Positions 10,523 through 19,392 of a DNA stretch of 64,000 nt are shown in pieces. A program made the position numbers and the translations under genes. Numbering within the stretch: the stretch's first letter is position 1; every line of letters starts with the position of its first letter. The notes below the pieces were generated by a model, which was not told the origin of the DNA, did no database searches, and saw only the letters and a list, made by a program, of their open reading frames with translations. This stretch comes from Hymenobacter qilianensis (GTDB lineage: Bacteria > Bacteroidota > Bacteroidia > Cytophagales > Hymenobacteraceae): assembly GCF_014489555.1 (NCBI RefSeq), contig NZ_CP060784.1:3658001-3722000 (forward strand), read 5' to 3'.

Positions 10523-10885
10523 ATGAGAATATTCTATCGATTTTTTATTGGAGTCTTCTTGTTACCACTTACTATTTATATTCTTTTCTGGTTGCCGTTA
10601 TTATTTATTCCTTCGTGTCAGGAAGCTGAGGCAAAAGTTACTTTCTATGATACTGTAAAATATGAGCTGAATGTTAGTCCTAATGTCTTTGTCGGTCCAA
10701 AAAGAATAAATTCGGAAAAATATCAATGGTATCTGCTTAAAGGGTCTTCAGATACAGTTTTCGTCACAGTTGATATTCATCCTCATAGTCTTGGATTACT
10801 TAACTCATTAGGCCTAGACACAAGTAAACCTGACAGTGGTACAACTGAGTGGTTAAGAAAGCATCATCCACGTATCAATAAATGA
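10523..10885 (+). CDS. Hypothetical membrane-anchored protein, AT-rich
   Basis: 120 residues, not recognised. A long N-terminal hydrophobic segment (FFIGVFLLPLTIYILFWLPL) ends near FIPSC, which may be a lipobox or simply a membrane anchor. The remainder is a small polar domain with a beta-rich look (DTVFVTVDIHPHS). Base composition is clearly more AT-rich than the neighbours, suggesting recent acquisition. Its stop overlaps the next start (ATGA at 10882-10885), so the two genes are translationally coupled. Confidence 0.55.
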   Translation: MRIFYRFFIGVFLLPLTIYILFWLPLLFIPSCQEAEAKVTFYDTVKYELNVSPNVFVGPKRINSEKYQWYLLKGSSDTVFVTVDIHPHSLGLLNSLGLDTSKPDSGTTEWLRKHHPRINK

Positions 10886-11145
10886 GAGAAATAAAATTTA
10901 ATCAACACTTAAAATATATTAAAGGTCTAGCTATACTGCTTTTTATGGCCGCTATGTATTGTGGTCTGGCAACTTTAGATGTTATGGTCAGTCTTAAATA
11001 TGAAACTAACAGTATGGAAGACTGCATATCGAGTATTACTGGCTATAATTTGTGTTTTATGTTGAAAGTCTATCCGATTGCTGGCGTTAGCTGTTGTCTA
11101 TTAGCAATGGGATTAGTGGCATGGAGACAAGCCCTTAAGAGATAG
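10882..11145 (+). CDS. Hypothetical two-helix membrane protein, AT-rich
   Basis: 87 residues, not recognised. Two predicted membrane helices (YIKGLAILLFMAAMYCGLATL and VYPIAGVSCCLLAMGLVAW) flank a short Cys-containing loop. It overlaps the preceding gene by four bases and shares its AT-rich composition. The pair probably acts together, but nothing indicates how. Confidence 0.55.
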   Translation: MREIKFNQHLKYIKGLAILLFMAAMYCGLATLDVMVSLKYETNSMEDCISSITGYNLCFMLKVYPIAGVSCCLLAMGLVAWRQALKR

Positions 11146-11223
11146 TGTAGCCTGCGCAACAGATGCTTTGGAATACATCATATTTCCCATGATTTCCTTA
11201 CCTACTTATTTATCAAGGAGTAT

Positions 11224-11520
11224 ATGAAAGTGCCTGAAAAAGCCCCCCAGCCCCTCTCCGCCGCCGACGTTGACCGCATCATAGAAATGGGCTGGGAAGA
11301 CCGCACGCCTTTCGAGGCCATCGAAGCGCAGTTTGGCCTGGCAGAGAAGGACGTTATTGCGCTGATGCGGAAAATGATGAAGGCGTCCTCTTTCCGGATG
11401 TGGCGCAAGCGCATGACCGGCCGCAGCACCAAGCATCTGGCGCTTCGGGCTGATGATATGGATGGGTTTAAGAGCAATCAGCAGCGCGCTATTTCAATGA
11501 ATAAGATCAGTAAGCGGTAG
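11224..11520 (+). CDS. TIGR03643/DUF2805 family protein
   Basis: 98 residues. The conserved block (VDRIIEMGWEDRTPFEAIEA ... QFGLAEKDVIALMRKMMKASSFRMWRKRM.GR.TKH) matches the small TIGR03643 family, which is common in Bacteroidota and marine bacteria and has no assigned function. The motif looks like a helix-turn-helix. An AAGGAG sequence at 11214-11219 precedes the ATG, an unusually clear ribosome binding site for this group. Composition returns to the GC-rich background here. Confidence 0.8.
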   Translation: MKVPEKAPQPLSAADVDRIIEMGWEDRTPFEAIEAQFGLAEKDVIALMRKMMKASSFRMWRKRMTGRSTKHLALRADDMDGFKSNQQRAISMNKISKR

Positions 11521-11983
11521 TATAAAAAGTCGTTATAAGACCTCCTTCTATCGCAAAGTCGTTGTAGAGAGTAGCTAAAGTGAACAGGAGAAGGCACGCC
11601 TGTGAGCGGGGCTTCTTTGTTGATTAGAGTGCCGTAGCCATTATAACTGGCAAAAGGGAAGGAATTATCAATAGGCTGTGATAACATATATCTTAAATGG
11701 CACGAGCCTTTACAAGAAGTCGGATAGAAATTTAACAATAATTAATAGTACTAGTCTGATATTTTTTTGTAGCTTAGACAAGTTAACACGGCTGCTTCTC
11801 TTCTCCTTTGTGAGTATAAAAGGATTACTGCTCCTCGTGCGCCCTGCCGGTGCCCCCTCCTCGCTGCCACTCTAAGTCGGTCCTTCTTAAAGCCTGCATT
11901 TTTAGAAACAGCTACACCTAGGCGTATCAGCTCGTGGTCACTCACGCCTGTGGTAGCTAACCTATCCTAACCTGTTTATTTCT
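11521..11983. other. Intergenic, no supported gene
   Basis: About 460 bp of mixed, partly AT-rich DNA between the TIGR03643 gene and the PAP2 lipoprotein gene. It has only weak open frames without recognisable domains. It presumably holds the promoter of the downstream gene, but no convincing TAnnTTTG was found. Confidence 0.5.
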
Positions 11984-13295
11984 ATGAAAACGTTAACTCG
12001 CTTTCCCTCCCTGCTACGCCCGTTACTGCCGCTGCTCTGCTGCCTGCTTCTGGCCACGGCCTGTCACGAAGATGGCACCCTGGTGCCCTTTCCCGTCGGC
12101 GGCCGCCAGGCCGTGCTGACCTGGAATACCGCGGGCACCGTGGCTGTGGCCCGCATGGCCGATCCTACCACGGGCTTTTTTATCCTGCCCCACCCCGAGG
12201 CGCGCATCTATGCCATCGTGAACTTATCCATGCACGATGCGCTCAATAACATCCAGCGCCGCTACGCGCCCTACGCCCTGCAAGGTCCGCTGATGCCCCT
12301 GGCCTCGCCCGAAGCGGCCGTGAGTACGGCCGCCCACCACGCCCTGGTGGCCGTGCTGCCCGAGCAAAAAGCCTACGCCGATTCCCTCTACCAGGTCTCG
12401 CTGGCTTCCATTCGCGACGGCCAGGCCAAGACGCTGGGCATTGCGTTAGGCCACGCGGCGGCCCAGGCCGTGCTGGCCACCCGGGTGGGCGACCGGTCCG
12501 ATGTAGCCCAGATTCCCTACACCCCGGGCAGCAACCCCGGCGACTACCAGTTTACGCCCCCCTTTGACGCTCCCCCCTTCAACGGCTTCTTTGCCCTGGC
12601 CGGCTGGCGGGACGTACGGCCTTTTGCCTTAACCTCGGCGGCTCAGTTTCGCCGCGTGCCGCCCCGGCCCTGACCTCGGCGGAGTACGCGGCCGATATCA
12701 ACGAGATCCAGGCGCTGGGGGGGCTGTCAGCACCCAGCGCACGGCCGAGCAGACGGCCATCGCCCTGTACTGGCTGGATAACTCCCCCTTGCAGTGGAAT
12801 CGCATTGCCCGCGCCGCCCTCGCTAGTAACCCCCAGAGTGCCCACGGCACGGCGCGGCTGCTGGCGCTGGTGCAGGTGGCCGAGGCCGACGCCTACATTG
12901 CCATGGCCGACACCAAGCTGGCCTTCCCGCGCTGGCGTCCCACCACGGCTATTCAGCAGGCGGATCGGGATAACAACCCCCTCACGAGCCCGGATGCGAG
13001 CTGGGTGCCCTTCGCCTTTCCCACCCCGCCCGACCCGGACTATGTGTCGGGCCACGCCGTCGCCGGCGGGGCGGCCGCGGCCGTGCTGAAGAATTTTTTC
13101 GGCACCGATGCCGTGCCCTTCGCCATCACCAACAACGCCAGGCAGACCCGCGGCTTTGCCGGCTTCACGCCCGCGGCCACCGAGAACTCCGTCTCGCGCA
13201 TCTATGCCGGCTACCATACCCGTTCCTCCGTCGTCCAGGGCCAGACCATGGGCGAGCAAATCGGGGCCTACGTCTTCCAGACCCAGCTGCGATAA
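11984..13295 (+). CDS. Vanadium-dependent haloperoxidase/PAP2-like lipoprotein (two frameshifts)
   Basis: About 437 residues after repair. A lipoprotein signal ends in LLATAC. The C-terminal half has the vanadate/phosphate site of the acid phosphatase-haloperoxidase superfamily: K..FPRWRPTTAI (K-x6-RP), PDYVSGHAVAGGAAA (SGH) and SRIYAGYHTRSSVVQG (SR-x3-GxH). Two one-base losses split it: CCCC at 12662-12665 (extra C gives VPPPALTSAEYAAD) and G7 at 12717-12723 (extra G gives LGGAVSTQRTAEQT, typical of the family). It could be a haloperoxidase or a phosphatase; sequence alone does not decide. Confidence 0.85.
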
Positions 13296-13350
13296 GCACC
13301 CCCCTCGCGACGACGTATTGTACATCTCACCCTATATTCCGGTGAAACCA

Positions 13351-14217
13351 ATGGCTGCCAAAGAACCAAACCCACCATCTGCTCCGGCTTTCCCGGAATG
13401 GCTGCCTAATCCGATTTCTGTCCTAGGCAGCGTACTCGCCCGAAAGACAGCGCTAGCTTTCCGCCTCAGCCTCTTGCTCACGGCCAGTATGTTGCTGCTG
13501 GCGTGTGAAGAAGACACACGCATCCCAGGATTTCCCTCGCCTCCCCTGGTGGTGACGGAGGCGACGCCGCATGGCTGGACCTATGAGACCATGGGAGTGC
13601 CGGCAACGACCACGGTGAAGTTTTCTCCCGGACCTGCCACGCCCATACTAGGCACTGGCAGCGTGCGGTTCACCACGACGGCCACACATAATCACAGTTT
13701 TAACTTCTCTCGCGTTCGCAACACGCAGTATGCCGGCACCTTGCTGTCGAGTATTACCGAGCTATCCTATGCTACCTTCGTCGAACGCCGCGATACCCTA
13801 GTCGATACTCCTTTCTTTGTACTGCATGCCGACAACAACGGCGATGGGACGGCCGATGATATCCTTAATTTTACGCCTTGGTATCAGACTGCCCAGTTTA
13901 TCGTACCTGCGGGAATATCAGTACCTGAGCAGTGGGTCAGCCGGAATAATACATGGCAAACCTGGGACGTCTTGCACGGCGGCTTTTTTATCGTGACCGA
14001 TGTGCTCAGTGATCCCGATAATAACGGCCGCCTGATTACGCTCGCTTCCTATATTCAGAAGTATCCGCACGCCACGATTCGCAACGTGGGTAACGGGCGG
14101 GGGGGCATTCGGGTCGGGCTAGGAGGACCTACCTTTGCCAATAACTTTATCGGCTATGTCGATAATGTCAAGATTGGTATCGCGGGGCAGACGACCACCT
14201 ATGACTTCGAAAACTGA
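13351..14217 (+). CDS. Hypothetical lipoprotein
   Basis: 288 residues, not recognised. A basic/hydrophobic segment ending MLLLACEED gives a lipobox, but it lies unusually far (about 50 residues) from the ATG at 13351; no better start was found. The mature part is Thr/Gly-rich and beta-like, with a DADNNGDG-type acidic loop, and ends TTTYDFEN. It lies 55 bp after the PAP2 lipoprotein on the same strand, so the two may be co-transcribed and both sit on the outer membrane. Confidence 0.65.
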   Translation: MAAKEPNPPSAPAFPEWLPNPISVLGSVLARKTALAFRLSLLLTASMLLLACEEDTRIPGFPSPPLVVTEATPHGWTYETMGVPATTTVKFSPGPATPILGTGSVRFTTTATHNHSFNFSRVRNTQYAGTLLSSITELSYATFVERRDTLVDTPFFVLHADNNGDGTADDILNFTPWYQTAQFIVPAGISVPEQWVSRNNTWQTWDVLHGGFFIVTDVLSDPDNNGRLITLASYIQKYPHATIRNVGNGRGGIRVGLGGPTFANNFIGYVDNVKIGIAGQTTTYDFEN

Positions 14218-14310
14218 ACAGGGCGGTGTGTAATGATTGATTTTCATACTTCGCGATGTACAGCAGAAGCCCAGCATCAAGATGGTCCAAATTTCATTTC
14301 TACGAAAACA

Positions 14311-14342
14311 GAAAAGCCGCCCCAAACCGGGCGGCTTTTTCT
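14311..14342 (+). terminator. Rho-independent terminator
   Basis: AAAAGCCGCC and GGGCGGCTTTTT arms around a short loop, followed by T-rich DNA. It separates the lipoprotein gene from thyA. Confidence 0.85.
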
Positions 14343-14406
14343 ATTTTTGACAACTCGACCTATCCGCACCTCTTTCCAGCCAGCTTCGGCGGGCGCTATT
14401 CTTCTC

Positions 14407-15201
14407 ATGCAGCAGTACCTCGACCTCGTTCGTCATATCCTCGACCACGGCACCACCAAAACCGACCGCACCGGCACCGGTACGCTCTCGGTGTTTGGCT
14501 ACCAGATGCGCTTCGATCTGGCCCAGGGCTTCCCGCTGGTTACCACCAAAAAAGTCCACCTCAAGAGCATCATTCACGAGCTGCTGTGGTTTTTGCGCGG
14601 CGACACCAGCAATAAGTCGCTGGAAGACGTGGGCGTGAGCATCTGGCGGGAGTGGGCCGATGCCAACGGCGACCTAGGGCCCATCTACGGCAAGCAGTGG
14701 CGCAGCTGGACGGCCCCCGACGGCCAAAGCATCGACCAGATAGCCGAAATGGTGCGCCTACTTCGTACCCAGCCCGATTCGCGCCGCATGGTAGTATCGG
14801 CCTGGAACGTAGCCGACCTGCCCCTGATGCGCCTGACGCCCTGCCACGCCCTGTTTCAGTTTTACGTAGCCGACGGCAAGCTTTCCTGCCAACTCTACCA
14901 GCGCTCCGCCGACGTGTTTTTGGGTGTGCCTTTCAACATTGCCTCCTACGCCATGCTCACGCTGATGATGGCCCAGGTAACCGGCTTGGAGCCCGGCGAA
15001 TTCATCTGGACTGGCGGCGACACGCATCTGTACTCCAACCACCTGGAGCAAGCCCGCCTCCAGCTTACGCGCGCCCCGCGCCCCTTACCACAGCTGCGCC
15101 TGAAGCCAGAGGTGACGGATATATTCGGCTTTCAGTATGAGGACTTTACCCTCGAAAATTACGAGCCGCACCCAGCCATAAAAGCGCCTGTGGCCGTATA
15201 G
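14407..15201 (+). CDS. thyA: Thymidylate synthase
   Basis: 264 residues from the ATG at 14407, the same length as the E. coli enzyme. It converts dUMP and 5,10-methylene-tetrahydrofolate to dTMP and dihydrofolate in the cytoplasm. The catalytic Cys146 is in [12 protein letters not shown]. Other family blocks present are [47 protein letters not shown] and [13 protein letters not shown]. An upstream in-frame extension is rejected because it runs through the terminator at 14311-14342. No folA follows in this window. Confidence 0.97.
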   Translation: MQQYLDLVRHILDHGTTKTDRTGTGTLSVFGYQMRFDLAQGFPLVTTKKVHLKSIIHELLWFLRGDTSNKSLEDVGVSIWREWADANGDLGPIYGKQWRSWTAPDGQSIDQIAEMVRLLRTQPDSRRMVVSAWNVADLPLMRLTPCHALFQFYVADGKLSCQLYQRSADVFLGVPFNIASYAMLTLMMAQVTGLEPGEFIWTGGDTHLYSNHLEQARLQLTRAPRPLPQLRLKPEVTDIFGFQYEDFTLENYEPHPAIKAPVAV

Positions 15202-15465
15202 TCGGAGGTTCGCTGGTTTGGCGAAGCATTGATTGCAAAAGACGCTTAGGCTGAATACTGCGAAGCAGCCCGCGAACGGATGTTGTGTTTGTAATCGTGG
15301 GTAAGCCTGCGGGAAGTGTTGCAACCATTTGGCTGGCGACTCACCTCAAATAGGAGGCTGCGTGACGTTTCGCAAGGGGGAATTTATTTGCCGGGACAGA
15401 CGTAGCATTACAAGCCGGGAAAAATTTGCCTCCCAGCATTCGTTAACTCACAAGTAGTAAGTACT

Positions 15466-16056
15466 ATGAAGCCTAGTGCCGCGACTCCCGCCAGCCTGAA
15501 GCACAACGGATTATTGCTGCTCATCGGGTGCTTGCTGCTGGCCCTGATGGCGGCACCCGCTGCCCGTGCGCAAGGCAGCTACAACCGCTGGACGGCCCAG
15601 CCGCCCGCGGCTATTGAGCCCTTGCAAAAGAAGCAGCGGGCCCCGAAGCCGCAGCCAGCCGTGGTGCCCGATACAACGGAGCAGCCGCGCGTGGCCCAGT
15701 CTAAGCTGCTGAAGCGCGGCCTGGGCAGCCGCATGCGCCAGGGGCAGTCGTTGCCCGAAGACAGTATTTCAATGGTGTTCTTCTCCCAGAATAGTCGCTA
15801 CCCATCGGCGGCGGTGCAGGCTCGAGCTGAGGCCAAGGTCGTTATCAGGCTGCAGGTAGCGCCGGATGGTCGGGTGAGTCGGACGTCCGTCGTCACTCTT
15901 ACGCCGGCGCCCAACCCGTACCGCGATGGGCCCGTACCGGCTCCGGCCCTGCAAGCACTCGCCGATGAAGCGCAGCGCGTGTTTCGGATGCTGCGTTTTG
16001 AGCCCGGCCCCCAGACCTCGGAAGAAGATTTAAGCGCAAACTTCTCTATTCAATAA
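15466..16056 (+). CDS. TonB C-terminal domain-like exported protein
   Basis: 196 residues. An N-terminal hydrophobic segment (LLLLIGCLLLALMAAPAARA) leads into a Pro/Lys-rich linker and a C-terminal region resembling a TonB box-binding fold (AEAKVVIRLQVAPDGRVSRTSVV ... LRFEPGP). TonB proteins pass energy from the inner membrane to outer membrane receptors, but this copy is short and isolated, with no ExbB/D beside it. The domain call is moderate. Confidence 0.6.
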   Translation: MKPSAATPASLKHNGLLLLIGCLLLALMAAPAARAQGSYNRWTAQPPAAIEPLQKKQRAPKPQPAVVPDTTEQPRVAQSKLLKRGLGSRMRQGQSLPEDSISMVFFSQNSRYPSAAVQARAEAKVVIRLQVAPDGRVSRTSVVTLTPAPNPYRDGPVPAPALQALADEAQRVFRMLRFEPGPQTSEEDLSANFSIQ

Positions 16057-16214
16057 AGTTTAGACGGCCGTTCCTTATATTGCATTTAATATTATAAACC
16101 TCGCTAACTAAGGCCTAACTAACTAGCTGTACATTATTTAGTATAATTATTTGTATAAAAATAAAATTATACAAAGTCTAAATCCGAACCTTTACGTTTT
16201 TCGTAGCTGCCCGC

Positions 16215-16436
16215 GTGATACCTCGCGACTACTTTTCCATCTACGTTACCGAATCAGAGCAAAGTGTGCTGACGCGTCAGCACCGGGCATGGGTAGCATT
16301 GTATGCGCTGCACGCCGGGCAAGGCCCTCGTGCGAACGTATTACGCACCAATGAGGTAACCGAAGCTGATCTGCTGGAGTTTGAAGACAGCTGGCGCAAG
16401 CTGCGGCGGCGAAATCTTCCGCAGCTGCATCAATAG
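16215..16436 (+). CDS. Hypothetical small protein
   Basis: 73 residues from a GTG start, hydrophilic, with a charged helical C-terminus (EFEDSWRKLRRRNLPQL). No domain is recognised. It overlaps the stop of the convergent aminotransferase gene by seven bases. It may be real, since the frame is well formed and the upstream DNA is AT-rich like a promoter, but support is weak. Confidence 0.35.
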   Translation: MIPRDYFSIYVTESEQSVLTRQHRAWVALYALHAGQGPRANVLRTNEVTEADLLEFEDSWRKLRRRNLPQLHQ

Positions 16437-17256
16437 CTTGCTTCCCAGCGTAGTAGCTGGGTTACCAAAGGATGCGGTTCGGGGGAAAAGCTGGTTTCAC
16501 CCACTTGCCAGATAGGGCGCACCGTTGCCACATTTGCCGTAAACACGGCCTCCGCAGTAAGCAGCTCTGTTACCGGATAAAGGCCTTCCTCGACAGGAAA
16601 TCCATGTGCCTGAGCCACGCTCAGCAAGTGAGCCCGGCGGACGCCCGCCACGCACCCCGTACTGATGGCAGGCGTGTGTAGGCATTTATTCTTCACCCAA
16701 AAAATTGCCGCTGCGCCCGCTTCGGCTACGTGCCCTGCGCTGTCCAGCAGCAGAACCTCGTCGAGGCCGCGGCCGGCGCGCTCCTGGGCAGCCATGACGT
16801 AAGTAAGCGCATTAGGACCTTTGCAGAAGCTGAAAGGCGAGAAGTGCGTGCGTAAGTGCTGGCTAAAATCGGCGCGGGCGCCAGTGGGTGCGGCCGGCTC
16901 GTAGGCCGTTGCGGTGAGCAAATAATCGGCTGTTGGAGTGACCGGCGTGTATAAGCCTGCGCCTGCCCTCCATAGCTGGAGGCGCAGACGGGCCGCTGTA
17001 AGGTTTTGGGCAGCTACTAATTGGTCAAAAATGCCCCCAGACTATCTGGCGTGCCCAGCTCGGCAGGCAGAGTCAGGTGCAAAGCACTGGCGGCGGCCTG
17101 CATCCGGTGCAGATGATAGGAGAGGAGGCGCACCCCACCATCGGCCCAGATCAGTGTCTCAAAAAAACCGTCGTTGTAAAACAGGCCCCGATTGGGCAAA
17201 GCCAGCTTGAAAGCGGCTTCATCCATCAGCTGGCCGTTGTAGATAAGGTAGGACAA
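16430..17256 (-). CDS. Aminotransferase class IV (PabC/Ilve-like, frameshifted)
   Basis: About 275 residues after repair. Fold-type IV PLP enzymes include 4-amino-4-deoxychorismate lyase, branched-chain and D-amino acid aminotransferases. The N-terminus (IYNGQL ... NRGLFYNDGFFETL ... HLHRM) looks most like the PabC group. The middle has FCKGPNALTYVMAAQE with the PLP lysine candidate, and the end has STGCVAGVRRAHLL. The break is at CCCCC 17034-17038; a sixth C joins GTPDSLGGIFDQLVAAQN to LTATAYEP. A TTG at 17256 is the suggested start because an ATG at 17307 lies within an inverted repeat. The upstream neighbour is dprA on the same strand. Confidence 0.82.
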
Positions 17257-17302
17257 AGCAGGCGCAAATAAGGTGAAAGAAGAGGCTGAGGAACCAAGTG
17301 GT

Positions 17303-17421
17303 ACCACTATCGTTGCTGATGTCTGCTAGCAATATAAAAAGCCCCCAGCCAGCTTGTTAGCTTCGCTGTCCTTCGGGTCAACGATAGTGGTGCCACGACC
17401 CACAAAAGTCGTGGCACTACC
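17303..17421. repeat. Palindromic intergenic repeat between aminotransferase and dprA
   Basis: ACCACTATCGTTG at 17303-17315 is inverted as CAACGATAGTGGT at 17379-17391. The second arm runs straight into a further hairpin, GTGGTGCCACGAC / GTCGTGGCACTAC. It resembles the other intergenic palindromes of this window but is different in sequence. Confidence 0.6.
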
Positions 17422-17433
17422 CAACGGCTTTGT

Positions 17434-18555
17434 TTACAACAGCGCAAACCGCTTGCCGGGCAATGCTTTCACTACGCCCCTAAACTCCAGACCCAGCAGC
17501 AAGCTAGCCGCCTGATTAACGGGTAATTGCGCTTTCCAGCTAAGATTATCCAGTAGTTCTTCCTGTAAGGCGAGCACCTGAATAAGCTGAAATTCCTCCG
17601 TGGAAAAATCGTCGGCGTCGTAGGTGGCTGGGGGGCGTTTTTTGCCGGTTTGGTGCAGGGCCGCGTCCCAGTTGAGCACTTCCTCCAGGTCGCGCGGCTC
17701 GGCGTACATGGCGGCTTTGTTGCTTTTGATCAAATGGTTGCAGCCCTCGGAGGTGTCGGTGCCGAGGTTGCCGGGCACGGCCAGCACGTCGCGGTTATAG
17801 CTTAGCGCAATTTCGGCCGTGATAAGGGCGCCGCCTTTGCGCGCCGCTTCCACAACCACAGTGCCATCGGAAAGGCCGGCGATAATACGGTTGCGCGCCG
17901 GAAAGTTGTAGCGGTCGGGCTGGGTGCCGAAGGGAAACTCAGTGAGCAAACCGCCTTGGGTAATCATTTTCTCCGCCGTTTTGCGGTGCGCGGCGGGGTA
18001 GATAATATTGAGGCCCGTGGCCATTACGCCCACTGTTTCCAAGCCTTCCTGCAAAGCAGCGCGGTGCGCAGCAATGTCGATACCGTAAGCCAGTCCGCTG
18101 ACTACAAGTGGATTATGTGTCACCAAGCCCTGCACAATACGCTCCGTTTGCTCGCGGCCATAATCGGTAGCTTTGCGAGTACCGACTAAGGCTACAGTTT
18201 TAGAATGGTTGAGGTCGGCGGTGCCTTGATAATAAAGCAGCGCCGGCGCATCGGGAATTTGCTTGAGGCGAGTCGGATAGCGCTTGCTGGTATAAAAAAG
18301 CAATTGCACCCCATCTTTTTCCGCCCGGCGCAAGGTGGTTTCGGCCAGAGTAAGCGCTTTACCGCGCTCCGCGCCAGTGAGCGTAGCCACCGTCGTGTTG
18401 CCGACGCCGGGAATCTTGCGGAGCTTGCCGGGGGGCAAATGCAGCACGTTTTTGGCCGAGCCGCCGTAGCTCATCAGCTGACGCGTAAGCTGGGGACCGA
18501 TGCCGGGAAATAATGTTAGAGCAACTTCGTAGAGTAACGTATCGTCGGCGGGCAT
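17434..18555 (-). CDS. dprA: DNA-processing protein DprA (Smf)
   Basis: 373 residues, standard length. DprA binds incoming single-stranded DNA and loads RecA during natural transformation. An N-terminal helix-hairpin-helix region (KIPGVGNTTVATL) precedes the Rossmann-like core with VALVGTRKATDYG, VVSGLAYGIDIAAHRAAL, GLNIIYPAAHRK and PARNRIIAGLSDGTVVVEA. A winged-helix tail closes the protein. Its presence says little about competence because dprA is almost universal. Two copies of the GCCCCCC motif lie inside it (about 17625 and 18431). Confidence 0.96.
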   Translation of the reverse strand: MPADDTLLYEVALTLFPGIGPQLTRQLMSYGGSAKNVLHLPPGKLRKIPGVGNTTVATLTGAERGKALTLAETTLRRAEKDGVQLLFYTSKRYPTRLKQIPDAPALLYYQGTADLNHSKTVALVGTRKATDYGREQTERIVQGLVTHNPLVVSGLAYGIDIAAHRAALQEGLETVGVMATGLNIIYPAAHRKTAEKMITQGGLLTEFPFGTQPDRYNFPARNRIIAGLSDGTVVVEAARKGGALITAEIALSYNRDVLAVPGNLGTDTSEGCNHLIKSNKAAMYAEPRDLEEVLNWDAALHQTGKKRPPATYDADDFSTEEFQLIQVLALQEELLDNLSWKAQLPVNQAASLLLGLEFRGVVKALPGKRFALL

Positions 18556-18670
18556 GAAATGAAAAGCGGGATAGAAGCAGATAGGAAGCTATGCTTTCCC
18601 CCAGTCAAATAGTACGCCACGACTAAAACTGAATCGCTCGCACCTTCTCCCAACATTATGCTAAAAGGCG

Positions 18671-18763
18671 GTCATGCAGAGCGGAGCGAAGCATCTCGCC
18701 AGCGGTAGTGAGATTAGTAAGTAGACATCAGCATGCGAGATGCTTCGCTCCGCTCTGCATGAC
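18671..18763. repeat. REP-like palindromic repeat, family A
   Basis: Perfect 29-bp inverted arms at 18671-18699 and 18735-18763 (GTCATGCAGAGCGGAGCG... and complement) around a 35-bp spacer, between the starts/stops of dprA and the MerR gene. The same arms recur at 33620-33712 and, as a single arm, at 26019-26047. Confidence 0.85.
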
Positions 18764-18777
18764 GTTCTGATTAAATA

Positions 18778-19134
18778 TTATTGTGCCTTGCTAATAGCAT
18801 CCAGCTCTTTCTTCATGGTAACCATGAATTTGCGCACTTTCTCCAGGCTCTGAATCACGTCGATTTTTTCCTTGAGCTGGGGGCCTTTTTGCTTCATCAG
18901 GTCGCGGGCGCCGGGGATGGTGTAGCCGCGCTCCTTCACCAGATGGTAGATGGTGCGGAAAATATCGATGTCCTGGGGCGTGTAGAGGCGGTTGCCTTTT
19001 TTGCTTTTGCGGGGGCGCAATTCCTCAAATTCCGTTTCCCAGAAGCGAATAAGTGAGGGCGCTACGTTGAATTGCGCGGCTACCTCGCCGATGGTGAAGT
19101 ACTGCTTTTCGATGTCGCGTTCTTTGTAGGGCAT
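18778..19134 (-). CDS. MerR family transcriptional regulator
   Basis: 118 residues. The N-terminal winged helix (YFTIGEVAAQFNVAPSLIRF ... RLYTPQDIDIFRTIYHLVKE) is a clear MerR DNA-binding domain. A short coiled coil (LKEKIDVIQSLEKVRKF) follows for dimerisation. There is no cysteine or other obvious effector-binding tail, as in the many small MerR regulators of Bacteroidota. It is transcribed away from alaS. Its target cannot be told from the sequence. Confidence 0.9.
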   Translation of the reverse strand: MPYKERDIEKQYFTIGEVAAQFNVAPSLIRFWETEFEELRPRKSKKGNRLYTPQDIDIFRTIYHLVKERGYTIPGARDLMKQKGPQLKEKIDVIQSLEKVRKFMVTMKKELDAISKAQ

Positions 19135-19148
19135 AAGGCTAGCGCGAT

Positions 19149-19243
19149 GTAGCGCGAACTTTTAGTTCGCGTACCGTTGAGTGAATGGCTGGGGGCATTT
19201 TTGCAGCAAACCTGACGAAACGCGAACGGAAAGTTCGCGCTAC
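19149..19243. repeat. Palindromic intergenic repeat upstream of alaS
   Basis: Arms at 19149-19172 and 19220-19243 (GTAGCGCGAACTTTTAGTTC... versus its complement, two mismatches). Each arm is itself nearly palindromic (GCGAACTTTTAGTTCGC), so it can fold as two hairpins or one long stem. It sits between the divergent MerR and alaS genes. Confidence 0.7.
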
Positions 19244-19256
19244 TATCAAAGTCGGC

Positions 19257-19264
19257 TAACTTTG
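19257..19264 (+). promoter_or_regulatory. Probable -7 element (TAACTTTG) for alaS
   Basis: Matches the Bacteroidota TAnnTTTG -7 consensus about 130 bp before the alaS ATG and just after the intergenic palindrome. No clear TTTG -33 box was found. Confidence 0.4.
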
Positions 19265-19392
19265 CCGCTAACGCCATTAATTTAATGGCGAAAAGTAGCC
19301 AAAATCCAGCCAGCCGCCAACTTTCCGGCGGCGCGGCCGGCTTCGTTCCACGATTCCAACGATTCCCTAAGCTTCCGCTTAGGCTACCTGCC

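Noticed and set aside
11478..11738. 86-residue minus-strand frame in the 11.5-11.7 kb gap
   Set aside because: Overlaps the end of the TIGR03643 gene, has no recognisable domain or start context, and composition is not coding-like.
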